Assembly: GCF_000226975.2 (NCBI RefSeq)
Contig: NZ_CP019285.1
Location: 1,240,001-1,304,000 of the forward strand
Direction of reading: 5' to 3'
DNA length: 64,000 bases
Source: Halobiforma lacisalsi AJ5
GTDB lineage: Archaea; Halobacteriota; Halobacteria; Halobacteriales; Natrialbaceae
A program made the translations under genes and the position numbers. Every line of letters begins with the position of its first letter. Position 1 is the first letter of the stretch. Positions 63,001 through 64,000 of this stretch are shown in pieces. A model generated the notes under the pieces. It was not told the origin of the DNA. It saw only the letters and a program-made list of their open reading frames with translations, and did not search any database.

Positions 63001-63357
63001 ATGGACGTATTGATCACAGACGATTCCGGGTTCATGCGGGATCTTCTTCGTGAAATCCTCGAGGAAGACCACAATATCGTCGGTGAGGCCGAAAACGGCG
63101 TCGAGGCCGTCGAACTCTATCAGGAGGAGGAGCCGGATATCGTCTTTATGGACATCGTGATGCCGATCAAAGACGGAATCGAGGCGACCGACGAGATCAC
63201 GGACATGGATCCCAACGCGAAGGTCGTCATGTGCACCAGCGTCGAGCAGGCCGAGCAGATGAAAGACTCGATCAAGGCCGGCGCTGAAGGCTACATCACC
63301 AAACCGTTCCAGAAGGAAAGCGTGCTCGAAGAACTCAACAGCATCGCTGCCGGGTAA
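63001..63357 (+). CDS. cheY: Response regulator CheY
   Basis: A 118-residue receiver with D7-D8, phosphoacceptor D51 in FMDIVMP, T79 and K101 (ITKPF). Small single domain, no output. CheY-P binds archaellum adaptor proteins (CheF) and switches the motor. It lies 158 bp after cheA with its own box. Confidence 0.96.
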   Translation: MDVLITDDSGFMRDLLREILEEDHNIVGEAENGVEAVELYQEEEPDIVFMDIVMPIKDGIEATDEITDMDPNAKVVMCTSVEQAEQMKDSIKAGAEGYITKPFQKESVLEELNSIAAG

Positions 63358-63363
63358 CTCGCC

Positions 63364-64000
63364 ATGGAGATCGACATCCGCGAACTCGAGAACTACCAGC
63401 AACTCGCCCACGACGGTGCACAGTCGGCCGCCGACTCGCTGTCCCAACTGACCGGTATCAAAACGAACGTTCAGATCACGAACGTCTCGTTGATGTCCTC
63501 CACGGACCTCAAACAGGAGTTCATCGGCAGCGAGTTCGCCGGTGTCAGCGTCGATCTGAACGGCGAAATCTCCGGTGAGGTCGCCCTCGCGTTCGACGAG
63601 AAGGGGCGACGAGCGATCACCGACAAGCTCGTCCCGGCCGACGATCCCGAGAAGAAGAAAAGCAGCATCGAGGAAGTCGGCAACATCATGTCGAGCGGCT
63701 TCGTCGACGGCTGGGCCAACTACCTGAACGCCAGGATCAAGAGTTCGCCGCCGACCTACATCGAGGGAACGGGGACCGACGTCTTGCCCCAGTCCGCGAC
63801 CGACGGTGACGGCCACCTGTTCGTCTTCCGCAGTCGTGTCGAGGCCGGCGACGGCGTCGATAACGCCGTCGACTTCCGAATCCTGCTCGTCCCCGACTCC
63901 ACCTCGCTCGAGCGGACGATGCAACCGAAGACGGCGGGCGGTATCTCCTTCGAGAAACTCGAGGTCTTCACGGATATGACCAAGGAGGGGGCCGAGAAGG
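63364..64000 (+). CDS. cheC: CheC phosphatase/adaptation protein (partial)
   Basis: An open frame of 212 codons from the ATG at 63364, running off the right edge. EVALAFDEKGRRAITDKLV and EEVGNIMSSGFVDGWANYLN (with the E..N phosphatase residues) are CheC signatures. The repeat-like second half (about residues 100-210) begins. CheC usually works with CheD to dephosphorylate CheY-P and set receptor methylation. The C-terminus is outside the window. Confidence 0.9.
   Translation, partial: MEIDIRELENYQQLAHDGAQSAADSLSQLTGIKTNVQITNVSLMSSTDLKQEFIGSEFAGVSVDLNGEISGEVALAFDEKGRRAITDKLVPADDPEKKKSSIEEVGNIMSSGFVDGWANYLNARIKSSPPTYIEGTGTDVLPQSATDGDGHLFVFRSRVEAGDGVDNAVDFRILLVPDSTSLERTMQPKTAGGISFEKLEVFTDMTKEGAEK

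Overview
The window is haloarchaeal chromosome (class Halobacteria). This rests on high G+C, very acidic proteins with D/E-rich linkers, TATA boxes about 26 bp ahead of apparently leaderless starts, an archaeal rrn operon (16S - tRNA-Ala - 23S - 5S - tRNA-Cys), archaeal-type chemotaxis genes and a ferredoxin-era lifestyle's orphan 2-oxoacid dehydrogenase complex. Genus cannot be fixed by eye; a Natrialbales-like genome is a guess.

1-17967 (all minus strand) is the most unusual region. Three divergent tubulin/FtsZ-superfamily proteins (5925-7151, 10632-11924, 14532-16160) are interleaved with eight membrane, secreted or coiled-coil proteins, most without a recognisable family. The eight genes from 11924 down to 1 touch or overlap and look like one operon running off the left edge. 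Three more genes upstream have their own TATA-like boxes. The layout suggests a cytoskeleton-plus-membrane-scaffold system separate from FtsZ1/FtsZ2 division and from CetZ.

18035-22504 (minus) has a Hel308/Ski2-type helicase, a bacterial-PH-domain membrane protein and a MATE exporter gene broken by a frameshift. 22688-29204 (plus) has lipoyl synthase followed by a complete 2-oxoacid dehydrogenase complex (E1 alpha, E1 beta, E2, E3). A small regulator/membrane-protein pair lies at 29406-30076.

30077-36329 is the rrn operon with four tandem promoters, long processing stems around 16S and 23S, and a tRNA-like minihelix before 5S. Immediately after tRNA-Cys, 36456-37705 is a scrap yard: three overlapping small genes typical of an integrated element, one frameshifted and the flanking two cut short, joined to a truncated and frameshifted rhodanese/metallo-beta-lactamase gene.

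38034-52049 holds housekeeping and small conserved haloarchaeal genes: a HTH-10 regulator, tRNA-Lys, a ferritin-like YciE protein, RimI and another acetyltransferase, Nudix and HIT hydrolases, an AAA ATPase with a histidine-rich tail, three UspA proteins, a DHH phosphoesterase, a Bax-inhibitor-1 membrane protein and several DUF proteins.

52422-64000 is the chemotaxis region: CheW, a multi-PAS histidine kinase, a soluble transducer, a second extended CheW, a ParA-like ATPase, then divergently CheB, CheA, CheY and CheC (cut by the right edge). Together they form a receptor-kinase-response regulator-adaptation circuit controlling the archaellum; CheD, CheR and archaellum genes would be expected just beyond the edge.
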